Both the position numbers and the translations under genes were made by a program. Below the pieces are notes generated by a model, which saw nothing but the letters and a program-made list of their open reading frames with translations, had not been told where the DNA came from and did not search any database. This document shows, in pieces, positions 27,778 to 36,543 of a stretch of DNA of 64,000 bases. The stretch is taken from the NCBI RefSeq assembly GCF_007713685.1, contig NZ_VMRJ01000003.1, forward strand, positions 124,001 to 188,000. Direction: 5' to 3'. This stretch comes from Hymenobacter setariae. Lineage in GTDB: Bacteria > Bacteroidota > Bacteroidia > Cytophagales > Hymenobacteraceae. Numbering within the stretch: position 1 is the first letter of the stretch; every line of letters starts with the position of its first letter.

Positions 27778-29841
27778 ATGCAAAAACCATTGCTCACCCT
27801 ACCCGTGCTACTCGGGCTACTGGCCGCCGGCCCGGCGGCGTTTGCCCAAACCAAACCCGCACCACACCACCTAGGTGCACCCGCTGCCAGCCGCCGCACC
27901 ATTAGCGGGCAGGTGCGTGATGCCTTTGGGCAGCCACTGCCTGGCGTGACTGTACTGCTCAAGGGCACCAGCCTAGGGGTTGCCACTGATGTGGCCGGCC
28001 GCTATACGCTAGCGGGCATACCTGCTAAAGGTGGCGCGCTGGTGTTCAGCTTTGTGGGCTACGTCACGCGCGAGCTCGCTATACCGGTCCGGGGCACGGT
28101 CGTGAACGTGGTGCTCGAAGCCAATGATAAGTCTCTTAACGAAGTAGTAGTAACGGGCTACAGTGTGCAGCAGCGCAGTCAGGTTTTGGGCAGCGTCAGT
28201 ACTGTAAGTGCGGCCCCTCTGCAGGGCCGGGTAGCAGGCGTGGCCGTGAATAAAGCTACTCGTAGGTCTCGCCGTGCGGCGGCAAGTTCGACTTCTGCTC
28301 CCGATTTGTCTAATCTATCAGGTGCGCCTAGCGGCACTTATGATATGGTGGCCAGCCCAACGCCGCCCCTGCTGGTGTACCCTGCCAGGCCCGAAGCGGG
28401 CGCGGGCGACACCTACGCTAAGGTGCAAGAAAACGCCTTTCGCCCCGTCGCCAAGGAGCCGTTGAGCACGTTTTCGCTCGATGTAGATAACGCCAGCTAT
28501 ACCAACTTGCGGCGCTTTCTTAACGAAGGCCAGCTGCCCCCGCGCGATGCCGTGCGGGTGGAGGAAATGCTAAATTATTTTCATTATCAGTTGCCTGCGC
28601 CGCCCGCCACCAGCCCCGACCCAGTGCGTATCAGCGCCGAGCTGAGCGAGTGCCCCTGGGCGCCGGGCCACCAGCTGGCCCGCATTGGTGTGCAAGCCCG
28701 CAAAGTAGAAACCGCCAGCCTGCCGCCCGCTAACCTCGTGTTTCTGGTCGATGTGTCGGGCTCGATGCAAGGCGACGACCGCCTAGGGCTGGTGCAGGCC
28801 GGCCTGCGGCTGCTCGTGAAGCAGCTGCGCCCCCAAGACCACGTGGCGCTAGTGGCCTACGCCGGGGCCGCTGGCCTAGTGCTGCCGCCCACGGCTGGCG
28901 CCCAACAAAGTACGATTCTGGACGCCATCGACCGGCTCACGGCGGGCGGTTCTACGGCGGGTGGCGCGGGCCTACGCCTGGCCTACTCGGTAGCGCAGCA
29001 AAACTTCTTAAAAACCGGCAACAACCGCGTGATTCTGGCTACTGATGGCGACTTCAACGTGGGCGAAAGTTCTGATGAGGCCATGGAGCAATTGATTGTG
29101 CAGCAGCGCGAAACGGGAGTGTTCCTAACTGTGCTGGGCGTGGGCCGCGGCAACCTGCGCGACAGCCGCATGGAGCTGCTGGCTGACAAGGGCAACGGCA
29201 ACTATGCCTACCTCGACAACCTTGACGAGGCCCGTCGCACGCTGGTGGCGCAGTTTGGCGGCACACTCTTCACGGTGGCGAAGGACGTGAAGCTGCAAGT
29301 CGAGTTTAACCCCGCCCGCGTGGCCAACTACCGCCTCCTAGGGTACGAAAATCGCTTGCTGGCCAACGAAGATTTCAACAACGACCGCAAAGACGCCGCC
29401 GAGCTGGGGGCGGGCCACACCGTCACGGCGCTCTACGAGTTAGTGCCGGTTAATTCGGAGAAGCCGTTGGTTGATAATCTTAAATATCAAGTCAATTCGC
29501 AGCACCTGCCTGGTAGCGCTGCCAGCGAGGTCCTAACCGTGAAGCTACGCTACAAAGAGCCGCAGGGCACTGCCAGCAAGCTGCTGGCCCAGCCGCTGGC
29601 CGGTGCGGCGGTGCCCATTACGCAGGCTTCGGCCGACCAGCAATTTGCCGCCGCCGTGGCCGAGTTTGGGCTGCTGCTGCGCCAGAGCGAGCAGCGTGGC
29701 ACCGCCACCTACGCCAGCGCCCGGCAATTGGCCCAGGCTGGCCGTGGCCCCGACGCCGATGGCTACCGCGCCGAGCTGGTGCGGCTGCTGGAGCTGGCCG
29801 ATGGCCTGACGCCCGCTCCCAAAACCGTGGGCGTGCGCTAG
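27778..29841 (+). CDS. Secreted vWA (YfbK-like) protein with carboxypeptidase-D-like N-terminus
   Basis: A 687-residue secreted protein. After a signal peptide (MQKPLLTLPVLLGLLAAGPA) comes a CarboxypepD-regulatory-like domain (about 40-115: GQVRDAFGQPLPGVTVLLKG). A short NEVVVTGYS / LGSVSTVSA segment resembles the linker that leads into SusC receptors. No receptor plug or barrel follows. Instead there is a YfbK-type N-terminal region (STFSLDVDNASYTNLRRFL), a von Willebrand A domain with MIDAS DVSGSM (near residue 325), and a DUF3520-like C-terminus. Function unknown; a surface or periplasmic metal-dependent binding role is inferred. Confidence 0.85.
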   Translation: MQKPLLTLPVLLGLLAAGPAAFAQTKPAPHHLGAPAASRRTISGQVRDAFGQPLPGVTVLLKGTSLGVATDVAGRYTLAGIPAKGGALVFSFVGYVTRELAIPVRGTVVNVVLEANDKSLNEVVVTGYSVQQRSQVLGSVSTVSAAPLQGRVAGVAVNKATRRSRRAAASSTSAPDLSNLSGAPSGTYDMVASPTPPLLVYPARPEAGAGDTYAKVQENAFRPVAKEPLSTFSLDVDNASYTNLRRFLNEGQLPPRDAVRVEEMLNYFHYQLPAPPATSPDPVRISAELSECPWAPGHQLARIGVQARKVETASLPPANLVFLVDVSGSMQGDDRLGLVQAGLRLLVKQLRPQDHVALVAYAGAAGLVLPPTAGAQQSTILDAIDRLTAGGSTAGGAGLRLAYSVAQQNFLKTGNNRVILATDGDFNVGESSDEAMEQLIVQQRETGVFLTVLGVGRGNLRDSRMELLADKGNGNYAYLDNLDEARRTLVAQFGGTLFTVAKDVKLQVEFNPARVANYRLLGYENRLLANEDFNNDRKDAAELGAGHTVTALYELVPVNSEKPLVDNLKYQVNSQHLPGSAASEVLTVKLRYKEPQGTASKLLAQPLAGAAVPITQASADQQFAAAVAEFGLLLRQSEQRGTATYASARQLAQAGRGPDADGYRAELVRLLELADGLTPAPKTVGVR

Positions 29842-29874
29842 GGTTAGCGTAGGGCGGACTCGCAGCGTCCGCCC

Positions 29875-29882
29875 TACATTCG
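29875..29882 (+). promoter_or_regulatory. TACATTCG -7-like box of the permease gene
   Basis: TACATTCG lies just 6 bases before the permease ATG at 29889. If active it gives an essentially leaderless transcript. The TTCG ending matches the boxes at 20564 and 21742. Confidence 0.4.
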
Positions 29883-29888
29883 CCGCCT

Positions 29889-31307
29889 ATGTCGCAACCT
29901 TCTCTACAGCGCCGCCTAGGGCTGGTGCAAGCCACCGCCCTCAATATGATTGACATGGTGGGCATCGGTCCCTTCGTGACCCTGCCACTCGTGATGGGCT
30001 TCATGGGCCCTAACTTCTTATTAGCTTGGCTGGTGGGCGCGGCGCTGGCCGCCATCGATGGCCTTATCTGGAGCGAACTGGGCGCGGCTTACCCCGAGGC
30101 GGGCGGCTCGTACCGCTTCCTCAAGCTGGCTTATGGCGAGCAAAGCTGGGGGCGCTACATGTCGTTTCTCTACGTGTGGCAAACACTTATTCAGTCGCCG
30201 CTGGTGCTGGCGTCGGGGGCCATTGGCTTTGCGCAGTATTTCGGCTACCTGGTGCCGCTCACCGAGTGGTGGCAGCCCAAGCTGGTGGCCGGTACGGTGG
30301 TGCTGTTGCTGATTGTACTGCTCTACCGCCGCATCGAGGACATCGGTAAGCTCGGCGTGGCGCTGTGGGTGGGCGTGCTGGGCCTCATGGGCTGGCTGAT
30401 TGTGGGCGGTGTTACGCACCCGCACCACCCGGTGGCCCTGTTTCCGGCGGGCGGAATGGGTGCGCTGCCGGGGCTGCTGCTGTCGGCCGCCATGGGGCAG
30501 TCGGCCGTGAAGGCTATTTACTCCTACCTAGGCTACTACAATGTATGCCACCTAGGGGCCGAAATTGTGAATCCGCAACGGGTCATTCCGCGCAGTATTT
30601 TCTTAAGTATTCTGGGCATCGCGGCGCTGTACCTGCTGCTCAACTGGAGCGTGGGCACCGTCATTCCGTGGCAAGAAGTACAAGCCTGGCAGGCCGGCGC
30701 CGGCGATAAGTCGCAGTTTATCGTGAGCGTGTTTGTGGAGCGACTCTACGGGCCGGCCGCGGCCACGGCGGCCACGGGGCTGGTTCTGCTGGTGGCGTTT
30801 GCGTCGTTGTTTGCGGTGCTGCTAGGCTACTCGCGCATTCCCTACGCCGCGGCGGCCGATGGCGAGTTCTTGCCTGTCTTCGGCAAGCTGCACCCTACCA
30901 AGCAGTTTCCTTACGTGTCATTACTGCTGCTAGGCGGCGTAGGCTTCGTGTTCAGCCTGTTGTTTCGCCTAGGGGAGGTTATTTCGGCCATCCTGGCCAT
31001 GCGCATTCTAGTGCAGTTTGTGGGCCAGGCGGTGGGCTTGGTGCTACTGCGGCGGCGGCGCGGCACGGCTAGCTTACCCTTCAAAATGCCGCTCTTCCCG
31101 CTACCGGTTATCGTGGCCATAGCCGTGTGGCTGGCCGTGTTTTGGAGCATCGCGCCGGTAGAGGTGAATTGGGGCGGACTGCATTTCAAGCTGTATTTCC
31201 AGCTGGCTGCCCTCGGCATGATGGCGCTAGGCACGGTAGCTTTCTTGCTGTGGAGCCGGCGCCTAGGGCGCTGGCCATTTGCCACAGGCCGTGTGGGTTC
31301 TGCCTAA
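29889..31307 (+). CDS. APC-superfamily amino acid permease
   Basis: A 472-residue transporter with about twelve hydrophobic segments. VGIGPFVTLPLVMGFMGPN near the N-terminus is the unwound TM1 of APC/LeuT-fold carriers, followed by a glutamate-rich AAYPEAGGSYRFLK block. QSAVKAIYSYLGYYNVCHLG and YSRIPYAAAADGEFLPVFGKL are family signatures. It probably imports or exchanges amino acids by proton coupling. Substrate unknown. It follows the vWA gene by 47 bp but has its own candidate promoter. Confidence 0.88.
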   Translation: MSQPSLQRRLGLVQATALNMIDMVGIGPFVTLPLVMGFMGPNFLLAWLVGAALAAIDGLIWSELGAAYPEAGGSYRFLKLAYGEQSWGRYMSFLYVWQTLIQSPLVLASGAIGFAQYFGYLVPLTEWWQPKLVAGTVVLLLIVLLYRRIEDIGKLGVALWVGVLGLMGWLIVGGVTHPHHPVALFPAGGMGALPGLLLSAAMGQSAVKAIYSYLGYYNVCHLGAEIVNPQRVIPRSIFLSILGIAALYLLLNWSVGTVIPWQEVQAWQAGAGDKSQFIVSVFVERLYGPAAATAATGLVLLVAFASLFAVLLGYSRIPYAAAADGEFLPVFGKLHPTKQFPYVSLLLLGGVGFVFSLLFRLGEVISAILAMRILVQFVGQAVGLVLLRRRRGTASLPFKMPLFPLPVIVAIAVWLAVFWSIAPVEVNWGGLHFKLYFQLAALGMMALGTVAFLLWSRRLGRWPFATGRVGSA

Positions 31308-31446
31308 GCGCTTAATGTTACCAAATGGTGTAGCCTAGTTTAAATAATGATGGTTATTTCATGAATTTCTAGTGAGTAAGGATGAATAGGCCAGTATATT
31401 TGCTCGTGCTTATATATTTTATACTCCTTCCTTATCCTCACTTTTC

Positions 31447-32154
31447 ATGAATTTAGTTGATTACTCCATCATCACTTTTGTAAACCATTTTTCACGTAAG
31501 TCCAGCTTTTTCGATGCGTTAATCGATTTGCTGGTGGTGAATAATTTGTTTAAAGGCGGTGTTATTGCGATGGCCTTTTGGCTGCTTTGGTTTAGCAAGC
31601 GCACACTCAACCGCGAGAAAACGCAGCAGATACTACTTGCTACGCTGGCAGGCGGATTTGCGGCTATGTTCGCGGCCCGGGTCTTGGTGCATGTGCTGCC
31701 TTTTCGGGTGCGACCCCTCTTCAACCCCGACCTACATTTTGTAGCTCCTATCGGCAACTGGCACACTATGGCTTCGGCCTCGTTCGGCGATGTCAACTCC
31801 ATGCCTAGTGATACTGCTACGTTGGTAATAGCCTTGTCATTTGGGCTACTGCTTGCGTCGCGGCGCGTGGGCTTGTGGGTAATGGCCTATGCTATTGTGT
31901 TCGTGTGCCTACCTCGCGTCTATATTGGAGTGCACAACCCTACCGATTTGTTGGCTGGGGGCTTGTTAGGGGCTAGTTGCGTGTGGCTGGCTACGCGTCC
32001 CGCCGTACTAAAAACCGTTTTTGAGCCTCTGCTTACTTACCGGAGTCAGCATGCGGGGTTTTTCTACTTGAGCCTGTTTCTTATCACCTACCAGATAGGA
32101 ACCATGTTCGAGGGATTGCGCGGAGTGGCTACCTTCTTCCTCGGTACTCATTAA
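31447..32154 (+). CDS. PAP2-superfamily phosphatase-like membrane protein, altered motif 2
   Basis: A 235-residue membrane protein of the PAP2/undecaprenyl-diphosphatase superfamily. Motif 1 is LPFRVRPLF. Motif 2 is NSMPSDTA, where the usual histidine of PSGH/PSDH is replaced by threonine. Motif 3, RVYIGVHNPTDLLAG, keeps Arg, His and Asp. About six membrane helices surround them. The lost motif-2 histidine is the proton donor in active relatives, so activity is uncertain. The gene is more AT-rich than its neighbours. Confidence 0.8.
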   Translation: MNLVDYSIITFVNHFSRKSSFFDALIDLLVVNNLFKGGVIAMAFWLLWFSKRTLNREKTQQILLATLAGGFAAMFAARVLVHVLPFRVRPLFNPDLHFVAPIGNWHTMASASFGDVNSMPSDTATLVIALSFGLLLASRRVGLWVMAYAIVFVCLPRVYIGVHNPTDLLAGGLLGASCVWLATRPAVLKTVFEPLLTYRSQHAGFFYLSLFLITYQIGTMFEGLRGVATFFLGTH

Positions 32155-32220
32155 TCTTGGTATTTTGCTAAATGCTTTAAGTGGCCTTGCATTATAGCCA
32201 GCCACCCTATTCAGCCTAGG

Positions 32221-32736
32221 TTAATCGAGCCGTTTTTCGTAGCAGAAAAACCGTAGTCCCGGCCGGAAGGCCAGCTTGATTTCGCCCGCAAACCGGTAGC
32301 CCAGCTTTGGAAACAGTCGCTGCGTGGCGGCGTTTTCCGAGTTGGTATCTACCCGCAAGGTGCGCAGCCCTAGGGCGCGTGCCTCGTGCTCGGCTTGCTG
32401 CAGCAGGGCCTGTGCTACACCTAGGCCCTGCGCTTGGGGCGACACGGCTAGGCGGTGCGTCACTAGTGCCGGCTCAGTAGCGTCCCAGTCAGCGTCGGCG
32501 TACTCAGCATCTTGGTCCTGGGTGAGGGCGGCTATGCCTATTACCTGGCCAGTTAGCTCAGCCACCCAGAGGTGATTTTGAGCGATATCCTTCTCAAAAA
32601 CGGCTGCGTTGGGGTACTCCGCCGTCCATTGAAAATTACCGCTGGCGTTCATCAGCGGCACTACGTCGCGCACCAGCGCCACGATGGCCGGTAAGTCGGC
32701 CACCGTGGCGCGGCGAATTAAGAGTTGCGTTTGCAT
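32221..32736 (-). CDS. GNAT-family N-acetyltransferase
   Basis: A 171-residue GNAT protein. The acetyl-CoA pyrophosphate loop is HRLAVSPQAQGLGVAQALL (Q/R-x-x-G-x-G/A type), preceded by VAELTGQVIGIAAL. The C-terminus has LRVDTNSENAATQRLFPKLGY, the usual second helix-strand. Substrate unknown. I start at MQTQLLIRRA (32736). The hemB stop ends at 32738, so the two minus-strand genes are effectively adjacent and hemB precedes this gene. Confidence 0.85.
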   Translation of the reverse strand: MQTQLLIRRATVADLPAIVALVRDVVPLMNASGNFQWTAEYPNAAVFEKDIAQNHLWVAELTGQVIGIAALTQDQDAEYADADWDATEPALVTHRLAVSPQAQGLGVAQALLQQAEHEARALGLRTLRVDTNSENAATQRLFPKLGYRFAGEIKLAFRPGLRFFCYEKRLD

Positions 32737-32737
32737 A

Positions 32738-33730
32738 TTATCCGCGGCGCAGCACCTCGGCCGCATCTTTGGCGAAATACGTCAGGATGGCGTCGGCCCC
32801 AGCGCGCTTGATGCTCATGAGTACTTCCATCATGGTGCGCTCGCCATCGACCCAGCCGTTGAGAGCCGCGGCGCGCACCAGCGCATACTCGCCGCTCACG
32901 TTGTAGGCCGTCACAGGCAGGTTGGTGTGGTTCTTTACTTCTCGAATGATGTCGAGGTAGCTCAAGGCGGGCTTAATCATCACCATATCCGCGCCTTCGG
33001 CTTCGTCGAGCGCCAGCTCACGCAGGGCTTCGAGGCGGTTGGCGGGGTTCATCTGGTAGCTTTTTTTATCGCCTTTTTTGGGCGCTGAGTCGAGCGCATC
33101 GCGGAACGGGCCATAGAATGCCGAAGCATATTTAGCGGTGTAGCTCATGATGCTGACGTTGCTAAAGCCGTTGCTGTCCAGCACCTCGCGTATCCAAGCC
33201 ACGCGGCCGTCCATCATGTCGGAGGGACCAATAATGTCGGCACCAGCGCGGGCCTGGGCCAGCGCCATCTGGCCGAGTACTTCGAGCGAAGCGTCGTTGA
33301 GAATCTCGCCCGAATCCACGTCTACTACGCCGTCGTGGCCGTCGCTGCTGTAGGGGTCCATGGCCACGTCGGTCATGATAGCTACATCGGGAAACTGCCG
33401 CTTGATATCGGCTACTGCTTTTAGGTAAAGCCCGTTGAGGTTGGTCGACTCGCGGGCTAGGCGGTCTTTCAGGCTATCATTGATGGCTGGGAAGGGAGCA
33501 AAGGAATTAATCCCTAGGTCCACAGCCGCACCAATTTCGTCGATAATACGGTCGGCCGAGTAGCGGTATACGCCCGGCATCGACTTTACTTCTAACTTTT
33601 GGTTTTGGCCCTCAATCAGAAAAACCGGATAAATAAAATCGTGGGTAGTAAGACGGGTTTCCTGCACCATGTCGCGGATAACCTGCGACTTACGATTGCG
33701 ACGGGGGCGATGCGTGGGGAGAATAGGCAT
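32738..33730 (-). CDS. hemB: Porphobilinogen synthase (delta-aminolevulinate dehydratase)
   Basis: A 330-residue HemB. It condenses two 5-aminolevulinates to porphobilinogen. The Schiff-base lysine is in MVMIKPALSYLD and the second active-site lysine in SIMSYTAKYASAFYGPF. The metal-binding region reads TDVAMDPYSSDGHDG, lacking the three cysteines of zinc-dependent enzymes, so this is the magnesium type. GEYALVRAAALNGW is the C-terminal block. All key residues are intact. Confidence 0.95.
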   Translation of the reverse strand: MPILPTHRPRRNRKSQVIRDMVQETRLTTHDFIYPVFLIEGQNQKLEVKSMPGVYRYSADRIIDEIGAAVDLGINSFAPFPAINDSLKDRLARESTNLNGLYLKAVADIKRQFPDVAIMTDVAMDPYSSDGHDGVVDVDSGEILNDASLEVLGQMALAQARAGADIIGPSDMMDGRVAWIREVLDSNGFSNVSIMSYTAKYASAFYGPFRDALDSAPKKGDKKSYQMNPANRLEALRELALDEAEGADMVMIKPALSYLDIIREVKNHTNLPVTAYNVSGEYALVRAAALNGWVDGERTMMEVLMSIKRAGADAILTYFAKDAAEVLRRG

Positions 33731-33826
33731 TGCTAAAAATCAAAAACTAAACTTGTACACCCCTACCAACAACCAAAACCCGGTATCGTTACAGATTCGG
33801 CCCATATTACTACCTAGGCAGCCGCT

Positions 33827-34378
33827 TTACTTTTTCTTTTTGCCGCCACTAAAGAGCGAGTAAAGTAGGAACAGCACTACTAGCCCCGCGGCCGCGTAGC
33901 CCACCCCCGTGAAGAAGCCGACGCCGAAAATCACATTCACCAGAGCACCTAGGCCGGCCAGCAGCGCCAGTACCACGCCAATTACAAACAGCCCGATGCC
34001 ACCCAAGCCGCTTTCGGCGGCGCCTTCGGTAGAGCGCTGGCGTAAGCGATGCGCTAGCTTCTTAGCTATTGGCTTGGCGGTGATGACTTTCGATAAGGCA
34101 GGCAGCTGTAGGGCGGCCTTATGCCGCGGCTGCGGCGCGATAGGCTGTGCGGCTGCGGCCAACGGTTGGCGGGCAGGGGCTGGGGGCGGGGCAACGGTCG
34201 AAGTAGCCCCTAGGGGCCGCGCTGTAGCCACGGTTGCCGTAAGGGTAGTGTCAGCCAGTACCCTCGGGGCGGTGACAGCTATCGGCATAGAGGTGGCCGA
34301 CTGCGATTGAAACACGAGTTGCTCGCTGCGGCAGCCCGCCAGCAGTAGGGCTGGAGCCAGCCATAAAGGTTTTCTCAT
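33827..34378 (-). CDS. Lipoprotein with two C-terminal membrane helices
   Basis: A 183-residue protein of unknown function. The N-terminus has a lipobox, LLAGC, at about residues 12-16. A Pro/Ala/Thr-rich linker and a basic stretch (KPIAKKLAHRLRQR) follow, then two hydrophobic helices (GLFVIGVVLALLAGLGALV and YAAAGLVVLFLLYSLF) and a KKKK end. It looks like a lipid-anchored protein that also spans the membrane, an arrangement seen in some Bacteroidota envelope proteins. Confidence 0.55.
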   Translation of the reverse strand: MRKPLWLAPALLLAGCRSEQLVFQSQSATSMPIAVTAPRVLADTTLTATVATARPLGATSTVAPPPAPARQPLAAAAQPIAPQPRHKAALQLPALSKVITAKPIAKKLAHRLRQRSTEGAAESGLGGIGLFVIGVVLALLAGLGALVNVIFGVGFFTGVGYAAAGLVVLFLLYSLFSGGKKKK

Positions 34379-34390
34379 AACGCCTTATAC

Positions 34391-35644
34391 TCAGAAAGCC
34401 AGGATAACGTCGGCAATTACGGCGCAGGCGTCGCGCAGTTCGGCCTCAGTGATAACCAGCGGCGGCGCAAACCGAATGATGTCACCGTGGGTAGGCTTGG
34501 CCAGCAGGCCGCGTTCCATCAGCGTCACGCACACATCCCAAGCTGTGCGGCCATCCGGCGAGGGGTTAATAACCAGGGCATTAAGTAAGCCTTTGCCGCG
34601 CACCTCGTCTACTACTTCGGGGCGCTGGGCTTGCAGCTCTCGCATTTGCGCCCGAAAAACCTCGCCTAGGCGTTGCGCATTATCGGCCAGCTTTTCTTCT
34701 TGGAGCACGGTGAGCGCGGCTTGCATAACTGCACACGCTAATGGATTGCCGCCAAACGTGGAGCCGTGCTGACCCGGCTGAATGGTGAGCATCACGATAT
34801 CATCAGCCAACACCGCCGATACGGGCAGTACGCCGCCGCTCAAGGCCTTACCTAGGATGAGAATATCGCCGCGCACACCCTCGTGGTCGGTGGCCAGCAG
34901 CTTGCCAGTGCGTCCTAGGCCGGTCTGAATCTCGTCGGTGATGAGCAGCACGCGGTGCTGCTTGCACAGCTCGGCGGCGCCCTTTAGATAGCCTTCGTGC
35001 GGCACTACCACACCTGCCTCACCCTGAATGGGCTCGACCAGAAAGCCGCACACGTGTGGGTCTTGCAGGGCTTCGGCCAGGGCGTCTAGGTCGTCGTAGG
35101 GCACTACCTGGTAGCCCGGCACAAAGGGCCCAAAGCCGCCCGTGCTATCTCCGTCGGTACTAAAGGAAATAATGCCGGTGGTGCGCCCGTGAAAATTGTG
35201 CTCGGCCACCACGATGCGTGCCTGGTTGGGGGCAATACCTTTTTCCTGGTAGCCCCACTTGCGCGCCAGCTTGAGGGCCGTTTCTACGGCTTCGGCACCC
35301 GAGTTCATCAGCAATGCCTTTTGGTAGCCAAACAGCTCGCAAAGCTGCTGCTCGGCCGGCCCGAGCCGGTCGTTGAAAAACGCTCGCGACGTGAGCGTCA
35401 GGCGCTGGGCCTGCTCGGTGAGTGCTTCAATAATGCGCGGATGGCAATGCCCTTGGTTAACCGCTGAGTAGGCAGATAAGAAGTCGATGTAGCGCTTGCC
35501 TTCTACATCCCAGAGGTGCACGCCCTTGCCGCGCGCCAGCACCACGGGCAGTGGGTGATAGTTGTGGGCGCCATATTGGTCTTCGAGGGCCATCAGGCGC
35601 TCGGCGTGGCTAACAAACTGGGTGGGAGCAGCTGCAGTAGACAT
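34391..35644 (-). CDS. rocD: Ornithine--oxo-acid aminotransferase
   Basis: A 417-residue class III PLP aminotransferase. It converts ornithine and 2-oxoglutarate to glutamate semialdehyde. The start block [19 protein letters not shown] is typical of Roc[23 protein letters not shown] carries the PLP-contacting aspartate. [19 protein letters not shown] contains the PLP lysine. [15 protein letters not shown] and [10 protein letters not shown] are further blocks. It stands alone; no arginase or proline gene is adjacent. Confidence 0.94.
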   Translation of the reverse strand: MSTAAAPTQFVSHAERLMALEDQYGAHNYHPLPVVLARGKGVHLWDVEGKRYIDFLSAYSAVNQGHCHPRIIEALTEQAQRLTLTSRAFFNDRLGPAEQQLCELFGYQKALLMNSGAEAVETALKLARKWGYQEKGIAPNQARIVVAEHNFHGRTTGIISFSTDGDSTGGFGPFVPGYQVVPYDDLDALAEALQDPHVCGFLVEPIQGEAGVVVPHEGYLKGAAELCKQHRVLLITDEIQTGLGRTGKLLATDHEGVRGDILILGKALSGGVLPVSAVLADDIVMLTIQPGQHGSTFGGNPLACAVMQAALTVLQEEKLADNAQRLGEVFRAQMRELQAQRPEVVDEVRGKGLLNALVINPSPDGRTAWDVCVTLMERGLLAKPTHGDIIRFAPPLVITEAELRDACAVIADVILAF

Positions 35645-35679
35645 AATAATAGGAAAAGAAAACGGAGTAGTAAGAAAGC

Positions 35680-36198
35680 TTAACGGCTATCGGCATCTAG
35701 CAGTTTGCCCACGTAGTTGCCTTCCTCCGTGCCATCGGGGCGGCTGATGGTCCAATCGAACACTGCCGACTCGGGGAAATGGATAAGCTGGCCCTGCCGG
35801 TACGTTTTTATATTATTGAGCTCGCTAGCAATTTCTCCGCTTACCTGCGACCCCTGCCATTGCCGGACGCGCACAAATACCTGCTCAAATAGCCCCTCGG
35901 AGTCGCTAATACGAGTAGTGACGAAGAAAATCTGGCCATCGGGTAGTCCTTTTAAGTAGCGGCGCTTAGCCTGCGGCAGGGTAGCCCGGGCTTGCTGCAC
36001 CGCCGGCGCAATGTGACGCTCAAACGCGGCCAAGGCAGCGGCGGCCTCCTGCTCTGGAGCAGCCACGCTCACGGGCCGGTCGACAGGGGCGTTGGGCGCT
36101 AGTGTGGCCTCTTTAGAAGCGCTAGTCTTTTTTTGCGCTGCTGCGGGCAACGCTAGTAGCAGCCCTACTACAAGGCTCGGAAGTATCAGACATTTCAT
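35680..36198 (-). CDS. Secreted DUF2314-like protein
   Basis: A 172-residue protein with a signal peptide ([21 protein letters not shown]). A Ser/Ala/Pro-rich segment follows. The C-terminal half resembles DUF2314 (YegJ-like): [40 protein letters not shown], and [19 protein letters not shown]. The family function is unknown. It is probably periplasmic. Convergent relation to rocD is absent; both lie on the minus strand, 35 bp apart. Confidence 0.7.
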   Translation of the reverse strand: MKCLILPSLVVGLLLALPAAAQKKTSASKEATLAPNAPVDRPVSVAAPEQEAAAALAAFERHIAPAVQQARATLPQAKRRYLKGLPDGQIFFVTTRISDSEGLFEQVFVRVRQWQGSQVSGEIASELNNIKTYRQGQLIHFPESAVFDWTISRPDGTEEGNYVGKLLDADSR

Positions 36199-36310
36199 AG
36201 TAAAGCCTTTGTAAAAAGATGATGTAGCGAACGCCTTGGTGTGCGCTACAAAGCGCTTGTAGCAAGGTGGTTAGCCACTCAAAGCTACTGCCGAGAACTA
36301 CCGCGCAATT

Positions 36311-36349
36311 AGAAGGCGACCTAGGGTGGGTAGCCCTAGGTCGCCTTCT
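36311..36349. repeat. 16-bp perfect hairpin carrying two CCTAGG sites
   Basis: AGAAGGCGACCTAGGG (36311-36326) pairs with CCCTAGGTCGCCTTCT (36334-36349) around a 7-base loop. It sits in the divergent region between the DUF2314 gene and the DUF5522 gene, upstream of both starts, so it is not placed like a terminator. Confidence 0.7.
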
Positions 36350-36369
36350 GCTGGTACTTTCGTCCCGCT

Positions 36370-36543
36370 ATGCCTTCTGCCGACCCGCATTTATCCGCCT
36401 TTGCTGCCCAGCCGCTCCAGCCCGGTGACTTTTATTATACGCCCGAGGGCTACCTCGTCTTCACCGAGCAATACCACCGTCGGCGTGGCTTCTGCTGCGG
36501 TAGCGGCTGCCGCCACTGCCCCTGGAAACGACCTACGCCTTAA
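36370..36543 (+). CDS. DUF5522 family small Cys-rich protein
   Basis: A 57-residue protein. GDFYYTPEGYLVFTEQYH is followed by GFCCGSGCRHCPW, a conserved block of four cysteines and a histidine that suggests metal or Fe-S binding. This fits the DUF5522 family, found beside many unrelated genes in Bacteroidota; the function is unknown. ATG 36370 follows a TACTTTCG-type box by 8 bases. Its stop overlaps by 4 bases with the stop of the convergent methyltransferase gene. Confidence 0.85.
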   Translation: MPSADPHLSAFAAQPLQPGDFYYTPEGYLVFTEQYHRRRGFCCGSGCRHCPWKRPTP

